Below are positions 8,500-16,834 of a stretch of 20,600 bases of DNA, piece by piece. Position 1 is the stretch's first letter, and each line of letters starts with the position of its first letter. The notes under the pieces are model-generated. The model made no database searches, was not told where the DNA came from, and saw nothing but the letters and a program-made list of their open reading frames with translations. Both the position numbers and the translations under genes were made by a program. Origin of the DNA: Stenocarpella maydis (lineage: Eukaryota > Ascomycota > Sordariomycetes > Diaporthales > Diaporthaceae); assembly GCA_002270565.1 (NCBI GenBank), contig NQMI01000288.1:988-21587 (forward strand), written 5' to 3'.

Positions 8500-9780
8500 A
8501 CATATATATGCCCTTAGCCCTCTAGCGCTCTTAAAAGGAGTGATTTAATAACTAATACCCCTCCTTCTAGCAGATATAGTACCTTTTCTTATCTAGGGGG
8601 TTATCTCTCCTGCGCCTTTCATATAGGTAGTTATCTCCTCTAGGGGGTAATTGGAAGTTACCCTAGGGGTAATAGTTACTTTAGGGACAGTAGTTGCCTT
8701 ATCCCGGGGGGTATTACCCACATGCAGAGCCTCATAAGTAGTTGCCTCTGTGCCGCCAGTCATTATTATACCAGCAGTCCAGATAGTACTAGTTATTATT
8801 AGGGTGCTTAGAGTAATAAAAGTAGTTATCACTAGGGTAATCAAAGTGCTCATTATTACCCTAGTCTTCCTCATCATTATAGTTGCTATCTAGCCAATCA
8901 TTATTACCTTACCCTATAGTATATTGCTGGGAGGGGCGCTAAGGTCCTAATAATATAGCACAATAACGGAGCATATTACATACTTCATTAGCAGTAGCTA
9001 GGGCTATTACCTTAACATAATAGAACTCAGGTATACCATATATTACGTATATAAGGTTGTTATATAGTGGTTTATCTCCAAGTGCTCCTTTATAGCCAAA
9101 TATTCAGGCGTATTACTTCATATTTTTAATTAAAATCTCTACTACTTCTAACGGGGTTTTATTCTCATTTCTTTACTATATTAATGTAAAAGTAGTGGTA
9201 TTCTATATAGTTAAATACACTCATTATTTGCCGTCTATATTAAATCATTGCTTAAGCTTAGCATATGCTATAGCAAAGGTATCTCTATTTATAATCAACT
9301 AGATATAAAAGTCCTTAGCCTCGCCCTTTAATATTATGGGTAATACTGCCTGAAAGTAGGTAGGGTATAGGTAATTATTCTTATAAATATCATAAAAAAG
9401 ACGAATCTTATTATTAAGTACTTTATCCATTACCCTAATAAACTTCTTATCATTTGAGTAGTATTTAGCCAAGTTAGCAAATATCCCTTTCTCCAATAAT
9501 ATGCTATTTAGTAGTACTAAAGGGATTATTACATACTTCTCATAGGACACTCGGAATTCTTCCTACTTAAGTAATAACTTATAGCCATCAGAGGTCTTAA
9601 AAGCATAAACGCCATGTGGCTAACGGGATAGTGGTTAAGGTTTGGGTACAGCTGGTGCAGTGGGTTGCAGTATGAGTCCCTAAGTACTTAAGCCTATTCT
9701 CCAGTCATTACTCAATACTAGTGCATATCCTTCAAATGATCTATTATTATTAAAAGAGACATAATCATAATATCTTTTTC
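8500..9780 (-). pseudogene. Copia B Gag remnant with CCHC-like motif
   Basis: The minus frame is open or nearly so from the LTR boundary: YALVLSNDWRIG, then APAVPKPQPLSR-like sequence, HGVYAFKTSDGYKLLLK, SYEKYVIIPLVLLNS, KGIFANLAKYYSNDKKF, and YPTYFQAVLPIILKGEAKDF at 9300-9550. That last block is a conserved Gag signature of fungal Copia elements. Around 8720-8600 an Arg/Asn/Tyr-rich linker (NYLYERRRRDNPLDKK) leads into a zinc motif at about 8590-8530, read as KKRYYIC-stop-KEGY-stop-LLNHSF. Family members have C-x2-C-x3-G-C-W-S-x-N-H; here Cys and Trp codons have become Tyr and stop. The ORF at 8593-8877 is an out-of-frame shadow. No start Met is visible, because an LTR of another family begins at 9781 while the frame is still coding-like. 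Confidence 0.75.
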
Positions 9781-10372
9781 TGATGAATTTGTGCTATAAA
9801 ATAGCATTCAGTTCAGCGTGTGTTTCGGCAGGGTCGCAGTGTAGTGCCCTGAGGCGAATTCGGACAATTGACAGTGGTCTGGACAACTTTGTATTGAATT
9901 AAGTTGGGCTTCTGTAAGCCCTCCTTATATACCCTCCGACGTCGTCTCACCCCTGGGCACGCTGCGGTCGGCTCTGGTGCAAATTTGCAAATGCCGGAAA
10001 ATTCGCCCTTCCAACACACCATCTTTGGTTCCAAGCAGCCAGCCAACCATAGCCCTAGCAATGCCCAAATTAAGTACATACAAACTTCAGAAATCAGGCT
10101 ATCCAATGCACTAAGTCATATACTTTTTGGGTAAGAAATAAGGGTAATGCAGAGGTCTGAATTAAGGTGCAAATGCAGGCCAAAATAATCGACTCACGGC
10201 CACCAAACTCATCTTGCGTCACGCACGCACTGGGCGTACTTAGCGAAAATCGCCTGACTCGCAAGTCTAGGGTAACTCCTTGCTAGGAAGTCTAGGGTAA
10301 CTCCTTACAACGAAGTCTAGGGTAACTCCTTGCACGGAGTACCAACGCCCTGCTGAGCGGTTCCGTTTAACA
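9781..10372 (-). repeat. LTR of the Copia A family, minus orientation (592 bp)
   Basis: On the minus strand it starts TGTTAAACGGAACC and ends AAATTCATCA. It matches 3484-4077 in reverse complement along its whole length, including three roughly 24-bp AAGTCTAGGGTAACTCCTT repeats (10262-10336) and a TATA-like element at 9921-9932. It retains more CpG than the left copy, so it is younger or less RIP-mutated. No purine tract abuts its TG end, and 5-bp flanks (TTTTC / ACTAT) do not match, so it is neither a clear 3' LTR nor a clean solo LTR. The ORFs at 9813-10106 and 9904-10134 are overlapping artefacts of this LTR. Confidence 0.8.
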
Positions 10373-10979
10373 ACTATATTTTTATTAGTGCTAACTGTAA
10401 GTCCTGTACTAGTATAAATAGTAAAGTCTGTAATTCTTATTATTCCTACTTCTAGGCTAAGGTATATAACTTTTATACTAATTTAGTTAGATTATACTAA
10501 TAATATAGTAACCCTATAATATTGTGCTTCCCCTTATTATAAAGTATTAGGACTACCTTTATGTGAAGGAAGAGCTTTCTGCTAACTAGATTTATAAGGT
10601 ATTTCTAGCCTAATTTATGTAGTTTTTATGCTTTTATCTTTAGTTTTTGCTAACTAGGATAGAATGCAGGTTTTAAAAAGGTTTACACTATCTATATGCT
10701 ATGCTTATATGCAAGGATGCTTACATTTTCCTTTTATAAGTAATCCCTATATTAATATTATTGGCTTTTGCACCCTTACCAATAGTTTTCTAGCAGATAT
10801 ACTTTAGCTGCCTTCTCTAGCCCAATTATCCTATATATAAATACAAATAACTGGAACTTTATTAGTGGATTCCCCTAAATAAATTAGTCTTTAGTAGAAA
10901 GTAATTGAATTTCTAACATTAATTATTAGTTTTTATAAAAGCTTTTTATGCCCTCTTTCTAAGATAGGTTTCATACTAA
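10373..10979. other. AT-rich stretch with no recognisable gene
   Basis: All six frames are densely stopped and I recognise no motif. It probably represents the 3' untranslated part and decayed LTR of the Gypsy element G3 that precedes it on the minus strand, but no terminal repeat could be matched. Confidence 0.4.
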
Positions 10980-11910
10980 TAGATATCTTATAACTCTCTT
11001 TAGGAATTTAGGCCTCTTCTTTTTTTATATGATTTCCAGTTGTATTTATACAGAGTTTTACTAATTAATTAGATTACCTAAAGCATCCTCCTCTTTCTTT
11101 ACTCCCTTCACTATAGGAGCTGTCTTTTAGCCTCGTGCGGTCTGCCCTTTACTCTTCCTTCTAGCAGGTTCCCTATGCTTTTTCTTGGGTCCCAAGTTAT
11201 AAGCATTATATACTACTGCTAGCTCATCCTTCTAGCAAGGGTTGCCATACTACTTCTTAAATTCATCTTAAGCTAAGGTTTCTTTTAGGTTTTTTAGGTT
11301 AATTTAGGTGGAATCCTAATACCCTACCTACTTAATTAGAGCTTCTTATTATATACCCCTACCCACCCTCTTTATATATGCAAATAATAATTTTTCTATA
11401 AAATATTTCTGATACCTATTACTAGTTACTACTAGGGGCTGGAAATCTATATATTTCTGGCTGAGTAATGGGTCTTAGGCTATATAGTGGAGGTATTTAA
11501 TATGCACTTTTATATATTAGCTATTAGGGAATCTAGAGATGTCTGCTACTAGTAGGGATATTATTCTTTCTATCCTAAATTTTATATATTTCTAATTAAG
11601 TTTTATTTTAGGGTATAATAGGCAATAGTTTTATAAATCTATCTATATTAAATCCCCTTCCTAAAAGTATAATACTAGCCTGCATTTTTAATTAGCTGCA
11701 TTTTCCTAGGCCTAAGAAGTGGAAACTATAGTAGCTTAATAGAGGTCTGTTATTTATTAGAGCCTCTGGATAAAGGATTCTGCCTGCTGCTCTAGGGGCC
11801 TTATTATAATGCCCTCTAGCTCTCAGTTCTTAATTACTAGAATAATTTGGTTAGGGTTATACCTCCTTATTATAAAGAATACTAATATACCTATACTTAC
11901 ATTCAGAGTT
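10980..11910 (-). pseudogene. Gypsy chromovirus Pol 3' end: integrase C-terminus and chromodomain (element G3)
   Basis: The chromodomain would target integration to marked chromatin. The minus frame starts abruptly at the satellite edge and reads NQIILVIKN, PLEQQAESFIQRL, QAQENAAN, then the integrase C-terminal segment YIKFRIERIISLLVADISRF. DPLLSQ follows at 11457-11474, the usual link before the chromodomain. The chromodomain (about 11405-11245) shows FIEKLLFAYIKRVGRG, EALIK, VGY, DST-stop-INLKNLKETLA and DEFKK-stop-YGNP. Several stops fall where conserved Trp is expected (K-stop-VGY, ST-stop-IN). A basic tail KKKHREPARRKSKGQTARG lies near 11190-11130. Only the end of the element is present, and its sequence differs from that of G2. 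Confidence 0.78.
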
Positions 11911-11916
11911 CTAAGT

Positions 11917-12110
11917 ATACAACAAGTATACAAGTATATAAATATATAAGTATATAAGATATACAAGTATACAAAGTATATAAGTATACAGGTATATAAG
12001 TATACAAGTATACAAGACCCCCGGGTATATAAGTACATAAGTATATAAGTATACAAGTATATAAGTATACATTTCAAGTATATGGATATATAAATATATA
12101 ATTGAAATAT
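11917..12110. repeat. AAGTATAC/AAGTATAT short tandem repeat
   Basis: This is about 190 bp of an 8-9 bp unit alternating AAGTATAT, AAGTATAC and ACAAGTAT, interrupted once by a CCCCCGGG (12017-12024). It abuts the truncated end of the G3 Gypsy, so the array lies at a breakpoint. The ORF at 11823-12077 (Tyr/Leu/Ile repeats) is a translation of this array. Confidence 0.85.
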
Positions 12111-12139
12111 ATAATATAAATAATTAACAATATTAATAA

Positions 12140-12452
12140 ATACAATAATAAAATAATAACTTAATAAATTAAGAAACTAATAAATTAAGAAACTAATAAA
12201 TTAAGAAACTAATAAATTAAGAAACTAATAAATTAAGAAACTAGTAAATTAATAGACTAATAAACTAATAGACTAATAAGCCAATAAGATAATAAACTAA
12301 TAAACTACTAACTTAATAAACTAGTAAACTAATAAATTAATAGACTAATAAACCAATAAACTAATAATGTAATAATCTAATAGACTAATAAACTAATAGA
12401 CTAATAGACTAAGAGACTAATAGACCAATAGACTAATAGACTAATAGACTAA
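12140..12452. repeat. Minisatellite of AATAAATTAAGAAACT and AATAGACT units
   Basis: The left half has about five 17-bp units of TAATAAATTAAGAAACT (near 12162-12250), almost identical to each other. The right half degrades into 8-9 bp units ACTAATAG / ACTAATAA up to 12452. The longer unit looks like two of the shorter ones fused. No spacer structure is present, so this is not a CRISPR array. Confidence 0.85.
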
Positions 12453-12551
12453 TTATTTATTTAGTTACTTATTAATAATACTTTACGGTCGTACTCTGCA
12501 GGAAAGTATGCAAGAAAAGACTTCTCATACTATTCAGGGGTCGGGGATGAT

Positions 12552-12599
12552 GTAAGTATTTGAAAAAACATTTAAAAAAATATTAATAATATTATATAG
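12552..12599 (+). other. Predicted intron 1 (48 nt)
   Basis: Donor GTAAGTATTT, branch-like ATTAATAAT, acceptor TATATAG. An alternative acceptor after a long pyrimidine tract is at 12644 (TCTCTCAG). Neither choice brings the upstream exon into frame with the next, so this boundary is the least certain. Confidence 0.5.
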
Positions 12600-12694
12600 C
12601 TTCTTACCCTCCTCCCCTCCTACCGGCTTCCCCTGCTCTCTCAGCGGCTAAACCACTAAGCCCGCGAATAAACCCTGAACATCAACACTTCTGG

Positions 12695-12755
12695 GTAAGT
12701 AGTATATTATTATAGCCTACCTTTTATACCCTATTTAACAAATATCCTTTTAAAG
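12695..12755 (+). other. Predicted intron 2 (61 nt), phase 0
   Basis: Donor GTAAGTAGTA, internal TACCCTATTTAAC, acceptor TTTTAAAG. It joins ...HQHFW to LHEIL... in frame. Confidence 0.65.
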
Positions 12756-12866
12756 CTCCACGAAATTCTTTCAGAATTCAATCAGACTTTAGACCTTGAG
12801 CCTCCAGCTTTCGACGGCCCTGCTTTCTCATTCGAGGATAAATCCGAGAATATTCCTACACCACCC

Positions 12867-12928
12867 GTAAGTATATAAGTAATTCTAACCCTATTTTTAT
12901 ATAAAACTATATATTAACAATATTTTAG
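12867..12928 (+). other. Predicted intron 3 (62 nt), phase 0
   Basis: Donor GTAAGTATAT, internal CTAACCCTATTTT (also exact in intron 4), branch-like ATTAACA, acceptor ATTTTAG. It joins ...IPTPP to SNPVEE... in frame. Confidence 0.7.
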
Positions 12929-13009
12929 AGTAACCCAGTTGAGGAGTTACAGCAGCGCCTATATCGAACGCATCTTGACGAACTAAATCTTATAGATCGA
13001 GCGGAAGCA

Positions 13010-13059
13010 GTAAATAAAACCCTAACCCTATTTTCCTTTATATATTAATAATTCTATAG
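13010..13059 (+). other. Predicted intron 4 (50 nt), phase 0
   Basis: Donor GTAAATAAAA, internal CCCTAACCCTATTTT, branch-like ATTAATAAT, acceptor TTCTATAG. It joins ...DRAEA to INARF... in frame. Confidence 0.7.
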
Positions 13060-13209
13060 ATTAATGCTCGATTCCAAGATACTTGGGAAAAGGAAATTTG
13101 GAAAGGAATTCCTAGTAATCTTGCCTAGCGAGATTTCCTTCTGAATCATTCATATAAAGAATTTATTAATTCCGTCCATTATAAGTACGGCTATATAGTA
13201 TGGTATAAT

Positions 13210-13270
13210 GTAACTTAACATTAATATATAAAGCCGTAACCCTTAATTTATAACTAATTTTATTTAATAG
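13210..13270 (+). other. Predicted intron 5 (61 nt), phase 0
   Basis: Donor GTAACTTAAC, internal GTAACCCTTAATTT, branch-like CTAATTT, acceptor TTTAATAG. It joins ...YIVWYN to YFDDSDG... in frame. Confidence 0.65.
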
Positions 13271-13297
13271 TATTTTGATGATTCAGATGGCTTCCCG

Positions 13298-13741
13298 TGT
13301 AATGATCAGAGGGTTTCCAAGTACGTTAGACCTAAAAGATCAAGGGTTTATGTTCGGAATACGTTATTAGGCAGTTGATGAGCAATATTATTAACTAATA
13401 ATGATCACTAGCTATAAGGCTATCCAATGCTAGGATTAAATACTTAGATTAATAACTGAAGAGTCTATCCTATAAAAGCTATCTACTAGGGTAATAACTA
13501 TATCTGTATATATATTCCGACTCTTTAGTAACTTAATAGAATTAATAGTAATACTATCAACTGAGTATTACTTAATGGAGTTAACATAGATCCCCTTAAT
13601 TCTAATAGGTCCCTGATCCTAACCCTGATAAGGTGGCATTATTAATTAGATCAGGTGGGATAACCTTTTCGGGAGCTGTTTCCCGACCTATAGGGTTATC
13701 TTCTGCAATAGTTAGCCGCTAATACTTAGTAGTTCATAATA
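13298..13741 (-). repeat. 3' LTR of Gypsy element G2 (444 bp)
   Basis: It is the same family as 1865-2326: on the minus strand it begins TATTATGAAC (TG changed to TA) and ends TGATCATTACA. It is followed on the high-coordinate side by a minus-strand purine-rich stretch, which makes it the 3' LTR of the minus-strand element to its right. It cuts the multi-exon gene at 13297. No matching 5-bp target duplication can be tested, because the element's other end is disrupted. Confidence 0.82.
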
Positions 13742-13764
13742 CTATCTTCCTCCTTACTTCTTTT
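13742..13764 (-). other. Polypurine tract candidate of G2
   Basis: On the minus strand, AAGTAAGGAGGAAGATAG ends exactly at the LTR start. Only occasional T interrupts the purines. Position and composition fit a plus-strand primer site and tie the LTR to the sequence on its right. Confidence 0.6.
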
Positions 13765-13779
13765 ATCCTTAAAAGTGTT

Positions 13780-14488
13780 TCCATAAGTAATTCTAGTTTT
13801 ATCTATAGTTTCATTTATACCTTCCTAATTTATTATATTAGGTAGGGTTACTAAGTCTTATCCCGTGAAGTCTTTCTTTATTGCTAAGCATAAGGCCGCT
13901 CTTCTTTTCGCTATTGCCTTAAAGGGCAGCATCATTCCTATACCTTATTCCTACTACGAAGAATATAACCTAGCTAAGGATTGCAAGGTTGCGGATTTAG
14001 AATCTACTCGCTATTAGACCTATGTTTGCCTTAACTTATCTAATTATAATGTCTGAGGTCTTACTCCTAATTAGCTAAATAAGGTTATTCTAATATATTA
14101 TTAGCTGGAGGAGGAGCTGGAGGCTATAGAGGAGGAGGCTTAGTAGCTGAATGCAAGAATTCTGCGTCTTTGCAAATAGAAGCAGATATAATACAAGAAG
14201 ATAATGCATATGGTCCATCGGGGTATTAATAATATGGAGGAGTTGGAGTATATAGAGAAGGAGGAGGCTAAAGTAGAGCGGGCGCGGATTATCACACGAT
14301 CTGCTGAGGCTGCATGGAGGAGTTCTATAGAGGAGCCTAGTGGAATGGTGGCGTAAGAGGCTTGGCTACATTCTGAAGGTAAGGTTGGTGATTGGAGTTC
14401 CTTAATGGGCGATAGTACTAGTTGATCTGAATTTGTGGGTACTGGTAATAAAGGGGATACGCCTGCAGGTAGCTTATCTAGTGCCTGA
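13780..14488 (+). pseudogene. Antisense Cys-rich coiled-coil ORF between G2 pol and its 3' LTR
   Basis: One plus-strand frame (codon phase of 13862) stays coding-like for about 230 codons to a TGA at 14486-14488. It reads YPVKSFFIAKHKAALLFAIA, IIPIPYSYYEEYNLAKDCK, then a Cys-motif region at 14009-14056 (RY-stop-TYVCLNLSNYNV, where several Tyr codons look like mutated Cys). A Glu-rich coiled coil follows (LEEELEAIEEEA, 14105-14140), then LNARILRLCK, MVHRGINNMEELEYIEKEEA and a Ser/Gly tail. About ten stops, mostly TAG/TAA replacing Gln, mark RIP decay. The gene lies antisense to G2, between its chromodomain and 3' LTR. I recall similar short Cys-cluster plus coiled-coil proteins near fungal retroelements, but no function. 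The minus ORF at 14140-14586 overlaps it and is judged a shadow. Confidence 0.6.
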
Positions 14489-14699
14489 TTCTTATTACTA
14501 GGAATGAAATCTGTATTGGTTGTTTTCCTTGTTTTAGCTGCGAAGACTGGGGTTTGTTGTGTGGTATTATTGTAATGTTGGTTCATTATGGTTTATTATG
14601 TGTGGGGTTCCTAGGCTGTATCCCTGGTTCCTGGGGCTGTTTTATGGTGGTTCGCGTATGGTACTTTTTGAGTTTATTATAATAGTGTGTTAAATTTTA

Positions 14700-14804
14700 G
14701 GCTGGTTCCCATATGTTCTCGCTAGAATTATAGCCTTTTCATTTAATGAGGTACTCTATCGTTCCTTAGTGCTGTCTTAAATTTATAATATTCTTTACTT
14801 TATA
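14700..14804 (-). other. G2 chromodomain
   Basis: The core is IEYLIK-stop-KGYNSSENIWEPA, with the first aromatic Trp changed to a stop (TGG to TGA) and the second Trp kept. This identifies the element as a chromovirus. The Pol tail continues KLKKYHTRTTIKQPQEPG and meets TAA TGA near 14585. Confidence 0.82.
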
Positions 14805-16822
14805 TTCTTTATTATATTTATTAAGGGTTTTAATTTATATTTTAAGTTTTGCATTCTTAGGTGCTGGTTTTAAGAGTAAGATATAAAAAACCAGGTATTA
14901 TTTTATTCGTTTAGGTAATAAGAGTTTATAGTTAGTATTTAAAAATTTTCTTAAAATTTTAAAGGGGCTGATTTTTTTATAGTTAAGTTTATTGCTTAGC
15001 CGCTTAGTTTTAATACTTTAGTAAAGAAGATAATTTCCCTCCTTAAGAATTAGTCCCTTAATTCTTTTCTAATTTATATATTTTGTTATTTGTTCTTATA
15101 TAAAAGAAAGTTCTACTTGGATATTCTTTTTTATTTATCTAATTTATATTGCTTTTTATTCTGCTGTTCTGGCTGGGGGAATTAAATTTTATAATATGCC
15201 TATAGTTTATATCTATAGAGTGTAAAGAAAGGTAATGTTTAGTTTACTGTAGTTGTGCTATTGTATATAAATTATGCTAGTAATAGTAGTTTAACCTAAT
15301 TTTTTATAATTAGTTGATATAATATTAGAGTATTATTTATAATCTGTTGATTCATTCCATTTGTCCATCTGTTACAGATATACCATTATTGAGAGCTTGT
15401 ATTTTGTTTTAAGTTGCTTTATTAGTAACTTCTAGAAGTTTAATATGAAGAACTTATCCCTATTTGAGATAATTTTATATAGTATTTCATAATTGCTTAT
15501 AATAATTTGTAAGAATGTGTATGTGAGTTCTTCTGTAGTACTAGCTTCCTTATATGATATAAAGTATGTATACTTGCTTTGTTTAACCACTATAAAGTTA
15601 CTATTATATAGTATCTAGTTAAGTCTTATAAGAGAGGTAGCTTAATGATGAAGTTCAGGCTAATGGATGACTATATAGCTGTAAGTATTAGTAGAGGTTT
15701 TAATAATCCATATAGTTTGTATTTAAAGGCCTTGTTTTTGTTATATGAGTTGCATTTGCTAATAATGTCTTGGACCTTCTTCTTAAGGTTGGGGATCTAA
15801 TAGTTCCATTAAATCTTTTTGATTGTTGCTATAATACTTTAGTGGTTGTATGCTAGTGCTTTATATATTTCTGTAATTAATTTATCTTATTCTTTTGGAT
15901 TGGTAGGGGTTTTTCTGGTTTGGAAGTTGACTTTAATTATGGTGTTAAGTTTTTGGTTAAGAATGAGGCTTTTGTCTTCTTGAGTTTTAAATACTATTTA
16001 TTTTGTAGGTGAATCCTTATCCTGATGGTTGGGTCTTTAATTAAGTGTGTTTGCTTTTGCATTTTTAACTCTATCTATATGGATAACCTTGATGTTGAAT
16101 CATGATAAGAACTCTATATATCTAACTTATTACTTATTAAGAGTCTTAGTTGTTATAAAGGTTATAAGATTCTTATGATTTATATAGAGCTTAATTTATT
16201 TTTTAGCTTCTATAAGGTAGTATTGCTATTCCTAGAATGTATATATTATTGCTATGAATTCTTTATTTGGTGTAGTATAATGGGTCTTTAGTTTATTAAA
16301 CTTCTTACTAAAGTTTATAATGATATGTGTCCTTCCCTAGTTATCTTTCTGGGTAAGTTCTCTGTCTGCAGTATTATCTGAGGTATTTATATGGACTTTG
16401 AATTCTTTTTCTAGGTTTGTTTCCTTAAGTATGAGGTTTTCTATAACTTTGTTTTTAAGTGTTTAAATGGCTTATTATTTAGTATCTATCTATCTGAAGG
16501 TGCGGTCCTTTTTAGTAAGGTCTATTAGTGGTTTTGTAATATTGCTATATTATATAATGAATTATTGATAGAAATTGGTATATTTAAGGAATGCTCTAAT
16601 CTTCTTAATGTTTATAGGAGTTAGCTATTCCTCAATTGCTTTAACCTTTCCTTCTTATATCTTGATTTTTCCTAGTTTAATTATATATTTAAGGTAGTTC
16701 ACTTTTTATATATACTAGTTATATTTTTTTAGTTCTACTAGGAGGTTGGTATCTTAAAGTTTCTAAAGAACCTTTCTGATATATCCCTTATATTTATTAA
16801 GGTTTTCTAAGAAGATAAATAT

Positions 16823-16834
16823 GTTATCTAGATA
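16823..16834 (-). other. G2 RT catalytic motif, YLDD changed to YLDN
   Basis: The codons read TAT CTA GAT AAC. The second Asp of Y-x-D-D is Asn by one G-to-A change, so polymerase activity would be lost even without the stops. Confidence 0.8.

Larger units (their letters stand above)
4725..9780 (-). mobile_element. Copia-type retrotransposon B, internal region, RIP-inactivated
   Basis: A nearly complete Gag-Pol order reads along the minus strand: Gag (9780-8500), protease (around 8010-7690), integrase (around 7660-6700), RT (around 6500-5460) and RNase H (5170-4725, stop at 4725-4727). The Gag zinc motif, QTDD-like RT motif and C-terminal RNase H sequence place it in a Pezizomycotina Copia lineage distinct from Copia A. 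The frame is broken throughout by TAA/TAG. A single N at 8278 sits between two versions of one stretch (8051-8260 and 8281-8483), so the true length is about 0.2 kb shorter than shown. No convincing LTR pair of its own was found; the LTR at 9781-10372 abuts its Gag but belongs to the Copia A family. Confidence 0.85.
12460..13297 (+). pseudogene. Unrecognised multi-exon gene fragment, cut by an LTR at 13298
   Basis: I do not recognise the product. Exons on the plus strand with GT-AG introns: up to 12551 (SAGKYARKDFSYYSGVGDD in one frame), 12600-12694 (ending RINPEHQHFW), 12756-12866 (37 codons, LHEILSEFNQTLDLEPPAF...), 12929-13009 (27 codons, SNPVEELQQRLYRTHLDEL...), 13060-13209 (50 codons, INARFQDTWEKEIWKGIPSN...), 13271-13297 (YFDDSDGFP). 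From 12600 on, all introns are phase 0 and the joined frame is open except for one TAG at 13126-13128, one C-to-T from CAG. The join between the first two exons is out of frame as drawn. The predicted protein is Glu/Asp-, Trp- and Tyr-rich and soluble. The frame ends at the Gypsy LTR, and no continuation was found downstream. It may be a host gene or a captured one; the splicing is inferred. Confidence 0.6.

Noticed and set aside
8593..8877. 94-codon minus-strand ORF rich in Thr
   Set aside because: It lies in a different frame from the Arg/Asn-rich Gag linker and zinc motif, which are the real coding frame here.
9813..10134. Overlapping ORFs of 97 (minus) and 76 (plus) codons
   Set aside because: Both lie within the LTR at 9781-10372, whose inverted copy at 3484-4077 has the frames broken.
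11823..12077. 84-codon minus-strand ORF of Tyr/Leu/Ile repeats that could pass for a membrane protein
   Set aside because: It is the translation of the AAGTATAC tandem array fused to the G3 Gypsy end.
12162..12452. Regularly repeated units resembling a CRISPR array
   Set aside because: The units are directly contiguous without unique spacers, and the setting is a fungal genome.
13010..13040. CCCTAACCC stretches that resemble telomeric repeats
   Set aside because: At most two units occur, inside predicted introns and LTRs; there is no telomeric array.
14140..14586. 148-codon minus-strand ORF, longest in the window
   Set aside because: The opposite strand in this stretch shows coiled-coil and helix patterns with stops at Gln positions. 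The minus ORF is open probably because GAG-rich coiled-coil codons lack antisense stops. I cannot fully exclude that its first part is a Pol tail.
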